Shown: piece by piece, positions 35,088 through 44,370 of the stretch
How positions within the stretch are numbered: the stretch's first letter is position 1
Layout of the letters: every line of letters begins with the position of its first letter
Origin: Thalassospira lucentensis
Lineage (GTDB): Bacteria > Pseudomonadota > Alphaproteobacteria > Rhodospirillales > Thalassospiraceae
DNA: 64,000 nucleotides
Reading direction: 5' to 3'
Assembly: GCF_001613805.1 (NCBI RefSeq)
Contig: NZ_LPVY01000022.1
Location: 78,815-142,814 of the forward strand
Program-made: the position numbers and the translations under genes
The notes under the pieces: model-generated
What the model saw: the letters and a program-made list of their open reading frames with translations, nothing else
Told to the model about the DNA's origin: nothing
Databases searched by the model: none

Positions 35088-35111
35088 AACGAGAAGTTCA
35101 ATAGTATTATT

Positions 35112-35145
35112 AAAAAAAGGCGCCCGGTTTGTGGGGCGCCTTTTT
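35112..35145. terminator. Bidirectional terminator between moaD and choV
   Basis: GGCGCCC / GGGCGCC stem flanked by AAAAAAA on the left and TTTTT on the right, so it can end transcripts from both convergent genes. Confidence 0.9.
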
Positions 35146-35150
35146 GATGG

Positions 35151-36347
35151 TCAGTCTGCGACGGTCGCGGTTTGCGTTAGACTTTCAAAGAATTCCTTGC
35201 GGCCCAGGGTGCCGGAAATGCGTCCCTCGCGGGTTAGCAGAACCGGGTTTTGGGTGATGCTTCGCATTTCGATCAGATCCTTGAGAAGCACGGTGTCATC
35301 GGCAACGAAGATGACCGAATTGTCGGTCGCATCAAGATCAGTCGGCAATTCACCGGTATAGTTGATCAGTCGCAGCTCGCCCCGTTTGCCATTGTGGGCG
35401 GCCTTGATGATCCCGTCCTGAAGCGTGATGCGAATGTCTTCATCCTCTACAGGAAGTTCGCCGGAATCGTTGCGCTGGTCCCTGTCAACACGATGCATGA
35501 TGGCGCGACCGCGCAGGATATTGACCGGGTTCATATGGGCGACAAAATCGGCGACATATCCGTTGGCCGGACGCAGGGCGATGTCTTCGGGCGTGCCATG
35601 CTGCACGACATAGCCACCTTCCATGATGGCAATTGAATTGCCCAGTTTCATGGCCTCGTCTAGATCATGACTGACAAACAGGATGGTCTTGTTGAGCTTG
35701 TCCTGAAGATCAAGAAGCTCGTCCTGCAGGCGGTTACGGATCAGCGGATCAAGGGCTGAAAACGGTTCGTCCATCAGAAGGATTGGTGCATCGGTGGCAA
35801 AGGCGCGCGCAAGGCCGACACGTTGCTGCATGCCGCCTGAAAGTTCGTGGGCATATTTACCCGCCCACTGATCCAGCCCGACAAGGGCCAGCTTTTCACG
35901 CACGATTTCACGGCGTTCCTTCGGTCCCATGCCGTCAAGCTCAAGCCCGAAGCCGACATTGTCTTCGACGGTGCGCCACGGGAACAGACCGAATTGCTGG
36001 AACACCATCGCAACGCATTTGCGCCTGAGGTCGCGCAGCGTATTGGCGTCACAGCTGGTGACATCGACCATCCAGTCTCCGTCATGTACCCGAAGCGATC
36101 CGCGTGAAACGCGGTTAAGCCCGTTTACACAGCGCAGCAACGAGGATTTACCCGAGCCCGAAAGCCCCATCAGGACGCAGATTTCACCCTGCGGGACGTC
36201 AAAGCTGACATTGGCAACACCAAGGATATTGCCGGTTTCCTTGGCTATTTCGTCACGGTTTTTACCGGCGTCGAGGAGGGCGAGCGATTCAGCCTGCTTA
36301 TCCCCGAAAATGACGTCGATATTATCAAATTCAACAGCATTGCTCAT
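35151..36347 (-). CDS. choV: Choline ABC transporter ATP-binding protein
   Basis: 398-residue ATPase of the ProV/OpuAA group. A family-typical ~45-residue N-terminal extension precedes Walker A GLSGSGKSSL. Signature ELSGGMQQR, Walker B ILLMDEPFSALD and switch SHDLDEA follow. The last ~110 residues form a CBS-like regulatory part. The extension with IFGDKQAESLALLDAGKNRDEI is characteristic of ChoV, the choline importer, rather than a betaine/proline osmoporter. It stands next to betIBA. Confidence 0.9.
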   Translation of the reverse strand: MSNAVEFDNIDVIFGDKQAESLALLDAGKNRDEIAKETGNILGVANVSFDVPQGEICVLMGLSGSGKSSLLRCVNGLNRVSRGSLRVHDGDWMVDVTSCDANTLRDLRRKCVAMVFQQFGLFPWRTVEDNVGFGLELDGMGPKERREIVREKLALVGLDQWAGKYAHELSGGMQQRVGLARAFATDAPILLMDEPFSALDPLIRNRLQDELLDLQDKLNKTILFVSHDLDEAMKLGNSIAIMEGGYVVQHGTPEDIALRPANGYVADFVAHMNPVNILRGRAIMHRVDRDQRNDSGELPVEDEDIRITLQDGIIKAAHNGKRGELRLINYTGELPTDLDATDNSVIFVADDTVLLKDLIEMRSITQNPVLLTREGRISGTLGRKEFFESLTQTATVAD

Positions 36348-36349
36348 GA

Positions 36350-37198
36350 TTACTGCCCCGTATTTTCAGATTTGTCGCGGCGGCAGATGCGGTCCAGCAC
36401 AATGGCAAGGATCACAATTGCAAGGCCTGCCTCGAACCCTTGGGCGATGTTGACCGTGTTAAGGGCACGAACAACCGGTTTGCCAAGTCCATCAGCCCCG
36501 ACAAGGGCGGCAATCACCACCATTGAAAGTGAGAGCATGATGCATTGGGTCAGGCCCGCCATGATCGATGGCATGGCAGATGGCAGTTCGACCTTGAACA
36601 GCAACTGGCGCGGGGTGCAGCCAAAGCTTTTGCCTGCTTCGATCAATGCCTTGGGCGTGCTGGCGATACCAAGATGCGTCAGCCGCACCGGGGCGGCGAT
36701 GGCAAAGATTACGGTCGAAATCAGACCGGGAACCACGCCAAGACCAAAAAGGATCAGGGTTGGAATCAGGTAGACAAAAGTCGGGATCGTTTGCATCAGG
36801 TCAAGAACCGGACGCAAGGCCTGATAAAGCCAGGGGCGATGCGCGGAGGCCACGCCAAGCGGAACCCCGATCACCATGCAGAACAGCGTCGCATAGATCA
36901 CAAGAGCCAGCGTTTCCATGGTGGCTTCCCAATAGCCAAGATTGACGATCAGAAGCAGGGAAAGGACGGTAAAGGCCGTCAGTTTCCATGATCTGTGCAA
37001 CCATGCAGCCAGCACACCAAACAGCGCGATAATCAGAAACGGTGGTAACCAGACCAGCAATTCGACTGTGTTTTCGATAATGAATTCAAGAACGTCCGAG
37101 ATGGTGTAAAACACGAAGTCGGCATGCTCGTTAAGCGCATCCATCAGGGATGCAATCCACCGTCCCAGCGGAATTTTAGTTTCCGTGAGCCATTCCAT
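36350..37198 (-). CDS. choW: Choline ABC transporter permease
   Basis: 282-residue permease of the ProW family with about six or seven membrane segments. The EAA-like loop ALIEAGKSFGCTPRQLLFKVELPSAMPSI is near residues 180-208. It lies between choX and choV, 2 bases from choV, so the two are translationally linked. Confidence 0.9.
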   Translation of the reverse strand: MEWLTETKIPLGRWIASLMDALNEHADFVFYTISDVLEFIIENTVELLVWLPPFLIIALFGVLAAWLHRSWKLTAFTVLSLLLIVNLGYWEATMETLALVIYATLFCMVIGVPLGVASAHRPWLYQALRPVLDLMQTIPTFVYLIPTLILFGLGVVPGLISTVIFAIAAPVRLTHLGIASTPKALIEAGKSFGCTPRQLLFKVELPSAMPSIMAGLTQCIMLSLSMVVIAALVGADGLGKPVVRALNTVNIAQGFEAGLAIVILAIVLDRICRRDKSENTGQ

Positions 37199-37230
37199 TG
37201 GATTTTTCCATTATTTGAACAAAGAAAATG

Positions 37231-37269
37231 TGCCGATACGCTGCCCTTGATGGGGGCAACGTACCGGCA
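37231..37269 (-). other. Hairpin between choX and choW
   Basis: Sixteen-base arms (37231-37246 and 37254-37269) pair at 14 positions around a 7-base loop, with one unpaired position and one G-U-capable position. No T run follows. It lies at the 3' end of the binding-protein gene, as in the other transporter operons here. Confidence 0.65.
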
Positions 37270-37290
37270 TTATGAATTCGAAGCTGGACC

Positions 37291-38250
37291 CTAGAGACCG
37301 AGTTCATCTTTGAGCGCTGCCTTGGCATCGCCACCGTCAAAGGTGGTGACGCCATCAAGCCAGGCCATCGCGGCATCCGGATTGGCTTTGAGCCATGCGG
37401 TTGCCGCTTTTTCCGGATCGGTGCCCTCGTTCAGGATGGCATCCATGATCTGGTTTTCCATATCGAGGCTGAATTTCAGGTTGGTGACGAATTTACCGGC
37501 ATTCGGGCATTCGTCAGTGTAACCGGCGCGCACGTTGGTATGAACCGTGGCCCCGCCGAAATTCGGGCCAAATACGTCATCGCCACCATCAAGATAGGCC
37601 ATGTCATATTTGGCATTCATCGGGTGCGGTTCCCAGCCAAGGAAAACAATGAATTTGTCACGTGCCGATTTGCGTTTGACTTCGGCCAGCATGCCCTGTT
37701 CGGAAGATTCAACAAGTTCAAAGCCTTTGAGGCCGAACTGATCATTGTCGATCATGTCCTGGATCAGGCGGTTGCCATCATTGCCCGGTTCGATACCGTA
37801 GATTTCGCCATCAAGATCGTCCTTGAATTTGGCAATGTCGGCGAAATCCTTGAGGCCAGCATCATAAGCATTCTTCGAAACGGCGAGGGTGTATTTGGCA
37901 CCTTCAAGGTTGGCACCGGTACTGACGACGGTCTTCTTTTCCAGATAGGGCGCAATGTCTGCAGCCATGGTCGGCATCCAGTTGCCGAGGAAGACGTCAA
38001 CGTCCCCATTGGCAAGGCTGGTGTAAGTGACAGGAACGGAAAGAAGTTCGGTTTCAGCGTCATAGCCAATGGCTTCAAGGATAACCGATGCGGTTGCCGT
38101 GGTCGCGGTGATGTCGGTCCAGCCAACATCCGAGAAAGTTACGGTTTTGCAGGCATCGCTATCAGCCGCCTGTGCACCGGCCGCCCCCAGAAGGGTGGTG
38201 GCAATGACAGTGGTGCCAAGAAGACGGCCGATGGTGGAACGTGTGGTCAT
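37291..38250 (-). CDS. choX: Choline ABC transporter binding protein
   Basis: About 319 residues. Sec signal peptide residues 1-29 (cut near AQA-AD), then CKTVTFSDVGWTDITATTA, which matches the OpuAC/ChoX substrate-binding fold where aromatic residues (VFLGNWMP and others) cage the quaternary amine. ATG 38250 has GGGAG upstream. It is the first gene of choXWV, divergent from betI. Confidence 0.9.
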   Translation of the reverse strand: MTTRSTIGRLLGTTVIATTLLGAAGAQAADSDACKTVTFSDVGWTDITATTATASVILEAIGYDAETELLSVPVTYTSLANGDVDVFLGNWMPTMAADIAPYLEKKTVVSTGANLEGAKYTLAVSKNAYDAGLKDFADIAKFKDDLDGEIYGIEPGNDGNRLIQDMIDNDQFGLKGFELVESSEQGMLAEVKRKSARDKFIVFLGWEPHPMNAKYDMAYLDGGDDVFGPNFGGATVHTNVRAGYTDECPNAGKFVTNLKFSLDMENQIMDAILNEGTDPEKAATAWLKANPDAAMAWLDGVTTFDGGDAKAALKDELGL

Positions 38251-38628
38251 GTTTATGGTTCTCCCTTGTGTGGACCTAGCGGTTACTGATGGTGGCAATA
38301 ACGCCGCCATCAGACTTTCGGTTCCGGAGGCCAGACGCATGTGAATCGATGCGCATTTGACATCGCGAACATTCGTCCAAAACCATGTGATCGGGTCCCC
38401 TGAACCCGGTCACATAGACCGGAATAATCATAAAAACAGCCGTAAAGCCGCGCAACCAAGGCACTTTCCCTGAGAACGTCGCGCCACAAAAGACGGCGTT
38501 TTTTATTGATTGATTGTTCAATTAAAATACAGCATATTCCCCCAAGGTCAATTGCGAAGGGCGAAAAAGTCGCATTTGCGTCACCAGACAGGCCTAAGTC
38601 CTTCGGATCGCTTAGAATTGGATTAGTA
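38251..38628. promoter_or_regulatory. Divergent choX / betI regulatory region
   Basis: 378 bases without a supported gene. It contains the BetI-like operator and promoter near 38506-38538 and an otherwise unremarkable leader for choX. The frame of betI stays open upstream of its start, but that part has no family similarity. Confidence 0.5.
38506..38538 (+). promoter_or_regulatory. BetI-type operator overlapping a promoter
   Basis: TTGA-TTGT-TCAA (38510-38521) with partly matching flanks, inside ATTGATTGATTG, resembles known BetI sites with TTGA/TCAA half-sites. It overlaps TTGATT (-35, 38510) and CATATT (-10, 38533), spaced 17 bases and pointing to betI. Choline release of BetI would open this promoter. 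Confidence 0.6.
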
Positions 38629-39219
38629 ATGCCCAAGGTTGGAATGCAGCCTGTACGCCGCAGGCAACTGATCGATGCCACGATCGAGACCATTCACCGC
38701 TTTGGTTTTGCCGATGCCACGATCAGTCGGATTGCCGGGGCGGCGGGAATGTCGTCGGGAATTATTTCGCACTATTTCGGCGGTAAAAATGCGCTTCTGG
38801 AAGCAACGATGCGGTTTTTGATGCAGGAATTGCGCAGCGATTTCCTGGACCGTGTCGCGAAGGCAAAAACACCCCACGAACGCCTTGAAGCGATTGTTGA
38901 TACCAACTTCAACGAAGAACAATTCACGCCGCAGGTCATTGGCGCGTGGTTGTCTTTCTGGTCGCAGGTGCCGTTTTCCGATCCGCTGCGCCGATTGAAT
39001 GCGGTCTATTTCAAGCGACTGGCATCTAATTTACGCCATGAGTTGCGCCGCCTGACAACCGATCAGCGGGCCGAAGAAATTGCTGCGGTGACTGCTGCCA
39101 TGATCGATGGCATCTGGGTGCGATCCGGTTTGACGCCGGGACGAGCCAATGTCGCCGTGGCGCGCAAGATGGTGCTGGATACCATGCACCTGCATCTGGC
39201 GAGTTCGCCCGCGCGCTAG
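38629..39219 (+). CDS. betI: BetI, choline-responsive TetR-family repressor
   Basis: 196 residues starting PKVGMQPVRRRQLIDATIETIHRFGF, which is diagnostic of BetI. The HTH is at ~28-50 (ATISRIAGAAGMSSGIISHYFGGK), and the rest is the ligand-binding helical domain. ATG 38629 is chosen by family alignment. It represses betIBA and probably choXWV until choline is present. Confidence 0.92.
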   Translation: MPKVGMQPVRRRQLIDATIETIHRFGFADATISRIAGAAGMSSGIISHYFGGKNALLEATMRFLMQELRSDFLDRVAKAKTPHERLEAIVDTNFNEEQFTPQVIGAWLSFWSQVPFSDPLRRLNAVYFKRLASNLRHELRRLTTDQRAEEIAAVTAAMIDGIWVRSGLTPGRANVAVARKMVLDTMHLHLASSPAR

Positions 39220-39281
39220 TCAAGAAACATACACTTACAAAAGGGCTGCCCGATTCCGGTGTGGCCTGCAGGAGTTTCGAC

Positions 39282-40739
39282 ATGAGCCTTTATCAGATCC
39301 AGAACTTTATCAATGGCAAGAAAGTCGCCGGTTCAGGGGCGGAAATGGTCACGCTGAACCCCGCAACCAACGCGGTACTTGCCAAGGGTAAAGAAAGCAC
39401 TGCGGCCGATGTCGATGCCGCAGTGAAGGCCGCGCGTGCCGGGTTTGAAATCTGGAAAAACACGCCTGCGGCCGAACGGGCGCGGGTTCTGTTCAAGGCG
39501 GCCCAAATCCTGCGTGATCGTAATGATGAACTGGCATTGGTCGAAACCCGTGATACGGGCCGTGCCATTCAGGAAACCGAAATCGTGGATGTGATTTCCG
39601 GTGTTGAATGTCTTGAATATTTTGCTGGTGTTGCTGGAAGCCTATCGGGTGAGCATATCGATCTTGGCGGCAATTTTGCCTATACGCGGCGCGAGGCGGT
39701 TGGTGTTTGCGGGGCAATTGGCGCGTGGAATTATCCGATCCAGATTGCTTGCTGGAAAGCGGCACCTGCCTTGGCGTGCGGGAATGCGGTTGTTTACAAA
39801 CCGTCCGAAGTCACGCCGCTTTCAGCGATTGCGGTGGCTGAGGCGTTGCAGGAGGCGGGGCTTCCCGATGGGGTTTACAACGTCGTCCAGGGCGCGCGCA
39901 CCTGTGGTGCTGTGCTGGTTGAACATCCGGGCGTCGATAAGGTTTCCCTGACCGGTTCGGCTGAAACTGGTGCCAAGGTTGCTGCGGTTGCCGCAGGCGG
40001 CATGAAGGCCGTCACCATGGAGCTTGGCGGCAAATCGCCGATGATCGTGTTTGAAGATGCCGATCTGGATAACGCGGTATCGGGCGCGCAGATGGCGAAT
40101 TTCTATTCATCCGGGCAGATTTGTTCGAACGGCACGCGCGTTTTCGTCCATGAAAGCGTTGCCGATGCCTTCATCGAAAAGCTGATTGCGCGGAGCAAGC
40201 ACCTTGTTCTTGGTGATCCGGAAAAACGGGAAACCCAGGTTGGTCCGATTGTGACCAAAGCGCAGTTTGAAAAGGTCATGTCCTATATCGAGGCAGGCAA
40301 GGGCGAGGGTGCGAAATGCGTTCTGGGCGGTCATGCGGTGACCGAAAACATGCCCGAAGGTGGGCTGTTTGTCGCGCCCACCGTTTTCACCGGTTGTACC
40401 GATGATATGACCATCGTGCGCGAGGAAATCTTTGGCCCGGTGATGTCGGTCCTGACCTTCAGGGATGAAGACGAAGTCATCAAACGTGCCAATGATACCC
40501 AGTATGGTCTGGCTGCCGGGGTGTTTACCCGCGATCTGTCGCGCGGGCACCGCGTTGTCGCGCGGCTTGAGGCGGGAACCTGCTGGATCAATACCTATAA
40601 TATCACGCCGATTGAAATGCCGTTTGGCGGGGTCAAGAAATCCGGGGTGGGCCGCGAAAATGGCCGGGCCGCGATTGAGCATTATACCCGGATCAAATCC
40701 GTCTATGTCGAAACCGGTGACGTCGAGGCGCCTTATTGA
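39282..40739 (+). CDS. betB: Betaine aldehyde dehydrogenase
   Basis: 485-residue NAD(P)-dependent aldehyde dehydrogenase that oxidises betaine aldehyde to glycine betaine. Catalytic Glu in MELGGKSPMIV near residue 250, catalytic Cys in YSSGQICSNGTRVF near 286, and a C-terminal MPFGGVKKSGVGREN. A perfect GCAGGAG ribosome site precedes ATG 39282. It sits between betI and betA. Confidence 0.93.
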   Translation: MSLYQIQNFINGKKVAGSGAEMVTLNPATNAVLAKGKESTAADVDAAVKAARAGFEIWKNTPAAERARVLFKAAQILRDRNDELALVETRDTGRAIQETEIVDVISGVECLEYFAGVAGSLSGEHIDLGGNFAYTRREAVGVCGAIGAWNYPIQIACWKAAPALACGNAVVYKPSEVTPLSAIAVAEALQEAGLPDGVYNVVQGARTCGAVLVEHPGVDKVSLTGSAETGAKVAAVAAGGMKAVTMELGGKSPMIVFEDADLDNAVSGAQMANFYSSGQICSNGTRVFVHESVADAFIEKLIARSKHLVLGDPEKRETQVGPIVTKAQFEKVMSYIEAGKGEGAKCVLGGHAVTENMPEGGLFVAPTVFTGCTDDMTIVREEIFGPVMSVLTFRDEDEVIKRANDTQYGLAAGVFTRDLSRGHRVVARLEAGTCWINTYNITPIEMPFGGVKKSGVGRENGRAAIEHYTRIKSVYVETGDVEAPY

Positions 40740-40795
40740 TCACGGTTCCGAACGGTGAATGGCTGCCTGCAACCTGTTGAAGATAAGGAAAAAGC

Positions 40796-42481
40796 ATGAA
40801 TACGCCGACCACCAAGGAAAAGTACGATTACGTTATTGTCGGTTCCGGTTCCGCCGGTGCCGTTCTGGCCAGCCGTCTGACCGAGGACCCGGAAGTCAAA
40901 GTTCTGGTGGTAGAGGCAGGACCGGTAGATCATTGGTGGGATTGGCGTATTCATATGCCAACCGCACTTTCCTATCCGATGCAGTCGGAAACCTATAACT
41001 GGGCATACTGGACGACGCCGCAGGCGAACCTGAACAACCGCCGGATGGAAACGCCGCGCGGGCGTGTTTTCGGTGGTTCCAGTTCGATCAACGGCATGGC
41101 CTATGTCCGTGGTCACGCCCTTGATTACAATCGCTGGGCGGAACAGGATGCGGCGTTAAAAGAATGGGACTATGCGCGGTGCCTGCCGTATTTCCGCAAG
41201 GCCGATACACGCAACGAAGACGCCAATGGTGATGAATATCATGGCGGAGATGGCCCGCTGCATGTCACCACGGGGGCTTGCAAAAACCCGTTGCACAAGG
41301 CATGGATCAAGGCCGGGCAGGAAGCGGGTTATGAATTTACCCCCGATCAGAATGGCTATCGCCAGGAAGGTCTGGGGACGATGGATATGACGGTTTACAA
41401 GGGCCGCCGTTGGTCAACCGCACGGGCCTATTTGCATCCGGCAATGAAACGTCCGAATTTGACAGTTTATGACAAGGCATTGGCGCAGCGCGTTGTTTTT
41501 GATGGCAAACGTGCCGTCGGACTTGATTTCACCCACCGTGGCGAACTCAAACGCGCGACGGTCGAGCGCGAGGTAATTATTTCGGCAGGATCGATCAATT
41601 CGCCAAAGCTTTTGATGTTGTCGGGGGTTGGACCGGCCGCACATCTGCGTGAACACGGGATTGATGTGGTTGCCGATATCCCCGGTGTTGGTGAAAACCT
41701 TCAGGACCATCTGGAACTTTATGTCCAGATGGAATGCACCCAGCCGATCAGTCTGAACAGCAAGCTTGATCCTTGGAACAAATTCAAGATCGGGTTGGAA
41801 TGGTATCTTTTCAAAACCGGGCTTGGTGCGACCAACCATTTTGAAGCCGGTGGGTTTATCCGGTCAAAAGCGGGTGTTCAGCATCCTGACCTTCAATATC
41901 ACTTTATACCGGCTGCGATTAACTATAACGGATCCAAAGCCGCCGAAAAGGATGGCTTCCAAGCGCATGTTGGTCCAATGCGGTCCAAATCGCGCGGCAC
42001 GGTCCGGTTGGCGTCAAACGATCCGGCAAAGCGCCCGATTGTTGATCCCAACTATATGAGCCATCCGGAAGACTGGGAAGAAATGCGCGCATCCGTGCGT
42101 CTGACCCGCGAGATTTTCGCACAGGATGCCTTCAAGGACCTGCGCGGTATTGAAATTTCGCCGGGCAGGGACATCCAGACCGATGATGAAATCAATGCAT
42201 GGGTCGCCGATCACGCCGAAAGTGCCTATCACCCGTCCTGTTCGTGCAAGATGGGCAGCGACGATTTGGCTGTGGTGGATGAAAAAACGCGCGTACATGG
42301 TATCGAAGGTCTGCGCGTGGTGGATAGTTCCATCATGCCGACAATCGCATCGGGCAATTTAAATGCCCCGACCATCATGATCGGGGAAAAGGCCGCAGAT
42401 ATCATTCGCGGACGCGATCCGTTACCACCATCAAATGCACCATATTTCGTCCATCCTGAATGGGAAACCAAACAGCGTTGA
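40796..42481 (+). CDS. betA: Choline dehydrogenase
   Basis: 561-residue GMC-family flavoprotein oxidising choline to betaine aldehyde. FAD motif VIVGSGSAGAVLASRL at ~13-28, GMC signature GRVFGGSSSINGMAYVRG near 82-99, second signature GSINSPKLLMLSGVGP, and active-site CSCKMG and NAPTIMIGEKAADIIRG near the C-terminus. AAGGAAAAA precedes the ATG. A terminator closes the operon. Confidence 0.94.
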   Translation: MNTPTTKEKYDYVIVGSGSAGAVLASRLTEDPEVKVLVVEAGPVDHWWDWRIHMPTALSYPMQSETYNWAYWTTPQANLNNRRMETPRGRVFGGSSSINGMAYVRGHALDYNRWAEQDAALKEWDYARCLPYFRKADTRNEDANGDEYHGGDGPLHVTTGACKNPLHKAWIKAGQEAGYEFTPDQNGYRQEGLGTMDMTVYKGRRWSTARAYLHPAMKRPNLTVYDKALAQRVVFDGKRAVGLDFTHRGELKRATVEREVIISAGSINSPKLLMLSGVGPAAHLREHGIDVVADIPGVGENLQDHLELYVQMECTQPISLNSKLDPWNKFKIGLEWYLFKTGLGATNHFEAGGFIRSKAGVQHPDLQYHFIPAAINYNGSKAAEKDGFQAHVGPMRSKSRGTVRLASNDPAKRPIVDPNYMSHPEDWEEMRASVRLTREIFAQDAFKDLRGIEISPGRDIQTDDEINAWVADHAESAYHPSCSCKMGSDDLAVVDEKTRVHGIEGLRVVDSSIMPTIASGNLNAPTIMIGEKAADIIRGRDPLPPSNAPYFVHPEWETKQR

Positions 42482-42489
42482 TTTCGATT

Positions 42490-42526
42490 ATCCCCGGTCT
42501 TTGATCTTTCAGGACCGGGGATTTTT
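42490..42526 (+). terminator. Terminator of the betIBA operon
   Basis: ATCCCCGGTC / GACCGGGGAT, 10-bp perfect stem with a 13-base loop and TTTTT tail, 9 bases after betA. Confidence 0.9.
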
Positions 42527-42602
42527 GTTTCGGCATTGCTTTCGTCCATCTGGCGGGTGATCATCGGGAAAATCATATGCAATTTTCCCGGATTGCCCCG
42601 CC

Positions 42603-44192
42603 ATGCAAGAAATCAGCCTGCTTAATTCCGTGATCGGCCCCGTCATGCGCGGTCCGTCCAGTTCTCATTGCGCAGCACCTTATATGATGGCGAAGGTCGC
42701 GCGTGAATTATCATGCAGCAATGGCGATGTTTTGAAACAGGCCATTGTCCGATTTGATCCACGCGGGTCATTCGCGCCGGTCTATCAGGCACAAAGTTCT
42801 GACGAAAACTTTGCCGCCGGTTTTGCGGGCGCGGCACTGACGGATGCAGATTACCGTGATATTTTGCCGCGTGTGATGCGTGGCGAAGGATTTCTGTTTA
42901 GCGTTGAAATCACTGAACTTGAAAACAACAACCATCCCAACCGTGTTGATCTTGAACTGACCGTAACTGACCGGAATGGTTCGGAACGCACCGATCTTTA
43001 TGCCGGTGCATCGGTTGGCGGCGGGATGTATTACATCGATGCGATGAATGGTGAGCCGGTCTTTCTGACAGGCAAAACTGCAAGCGTGTTTGTCTGGGGC
43101 TCTGATATCGGCGCGCGGTCGGATGATATTGCCGCCGGGCTTGTTGAGAATGGCAACAGGTTGCTCGGCATATCGGTCGACCCGGATCATGACCGCTGCG
43201 AAATTGCGTTGCAGGCCTTGCCCGATACAAAGCTGATAGCCTCTTTGCGTGATCAGGACGGTATCAAAGACGTTCGTTTCGCTGCGGCCTCGCAATATCC
43301 GGTGTGTGCGACTGACGATCTGTTTTCGACCAGCGATGCGGTGATTGCCGTGGCCGAACAGCAGGGCGGATCGCTTGCCGAGGCGGGGCTTGTTCTCGAA
43401 GCTAGGCGTCTTGGACTGTCACGTGATGCAACACGCGAACTTTTCCGCGAACGGTGTGAACTGATGTTGCGCGTGGTGGCAGAAGGATTTGATGCCAAAC
43501 CCGAAGACAATGTGATGCGGTTTTTAACCCTTCGCGCACGCAAGGTTCGCGATGCCAATCTGCCCGCCGGGCTTGGCGGGGCGGTTTTGCAGGATGCGAT
43601 TGCAGGCGCGCTTTCGGCGATGGAACGGGATTCCAATCGTGGACTGGTTTGTGCCGCACCAACTGCGGGCAGTGCAGGTGTGGTTCCGGGGACGCTGTAT
43701 GGGTTGATCCGGCATGGCATTGATCTGGAAGGTGCCACCGATGCGTTGCAGGTGATGGCGCTGGTGGGGGCCGTGTTTGCGGCGCGCGGAACCTTTGCCG
43801 CAGAATGCGGCGGCTGTTCGGTGGAAACGGGCGCATCGGCGGCGATGGCAGCGGCCGGCGTGGCGCAGGCATTTGGCGGAACACCTGTGCAATGTTTTGA
43901 CGCGGCAAGCATGTGTTTGATGAATACGCTGGGCCTTGTGTGTGATCCGGTTGGCGGGGATGTTGAAATTCCGTGCCATGCGCGTAATGTCGCCGGGGTG
44001 TCGCACGCCTTTTCATCGGCGATGGCGGTTCTTGCCGGGTTTGATGCCGTGTTGGGATATGACGAACTGGTCGATCAGACGGTTAAAATCGGGGCGATGA
44101 TGCACCCGGATTTGCGTTGCACGGCACGTGGTGGATGTGCGGTCACCAAAACTGCCCTTAGGATGGTTGAGGTGGTAACGCAGGCGCGCTGA
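42603..44192 (+). CDS. L-serine dehydratase, iron-sulfur type, single chain
   Basis: 529-residue protein with the beta-domain first (residues 1-~220, GPVMRGPSSSHCAAP) and the alpha-domain after (~245-529). Likely 4Fe-4S Cys residues are in AAECGGCSVETGAS, LVCDPVGG and EIPCHARN. It should convert L-serine to pyruvate and ammonia. The usual SSSHT of the beta-domain is SSSHC here, and the chain is longer than the common ~455-residue form, so a related beta-hydroxy amino acid is possible. It follows choline-to-betaine genes, fitting final use of serine made from betaine-derived glycine, which is inference. Confidence 0.82.
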   Translation: MQEISLLNSVIGPVMRGPSSSHCAAPYMMAKVARELSCSNGDVLKQAIVRFDPRGSFAPVYQAQSSDENFAAGFAGAALTDADYRDILPRVMRGEGFLFSVEITELENNNHPNRVDLELTVTDRNGSERTDLYAGASVGGGMYYIDAMNGEPVFLTGKTASVFVWGSDIGARSDDIAAGLVENGNRLLGISVDPDHDRCEIALQALPDTKLIASLRDQDGIKDVRFAAASQYPVCATDDLFSTSDAVIAVAEQQGGSLAEAGLVLEARRLGLSRDATRELFRERCELMLRVVAEGFDAKPEDNVMRFLTLRARKVRDANLPAGLGGAVLQDAIAGALSAMERDSNRGLVCAAPTAGSAGVVPGTLYGLIRHGIDLEGATDALQVMALVGAVFAARGTFAAECGGCSVETGASAAMAAAGVAQAFGGTPVQCFDAASMCLMNTLGLVCDPVGGDVEIPCHARNVAGVSHAFSSAMAVLAGFDAVLGYDELVDQTVKIGAMMHPDLRCTARGGCAVTKTALRMVEVVTQAR

Positions 44193-44370
44193 ATGACCCA
44201 TATAAACCGGTTTTTACGCAATCCTTTGTTCTGCATGTTGCCTGTTTTTGCATAATCGGTGAAAAGCATGCGAAGAGGCCGGTTTTAGCCAGTTTTCCCT
44301 TGATGGTCCGGCCAATTCCGGCACCATTAGGGGATTAATAAATCACAAGACAAAAATTCCGAGGCGCCGT

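Noticed and set aside
44270..44370. Possible operator formed by GGCCGG and CCGGCC-like words before the puuB copy 1 gene
   Set aside because: Arms are short, imperfect and widely spaced; expected by chance in GC-rich DNA.
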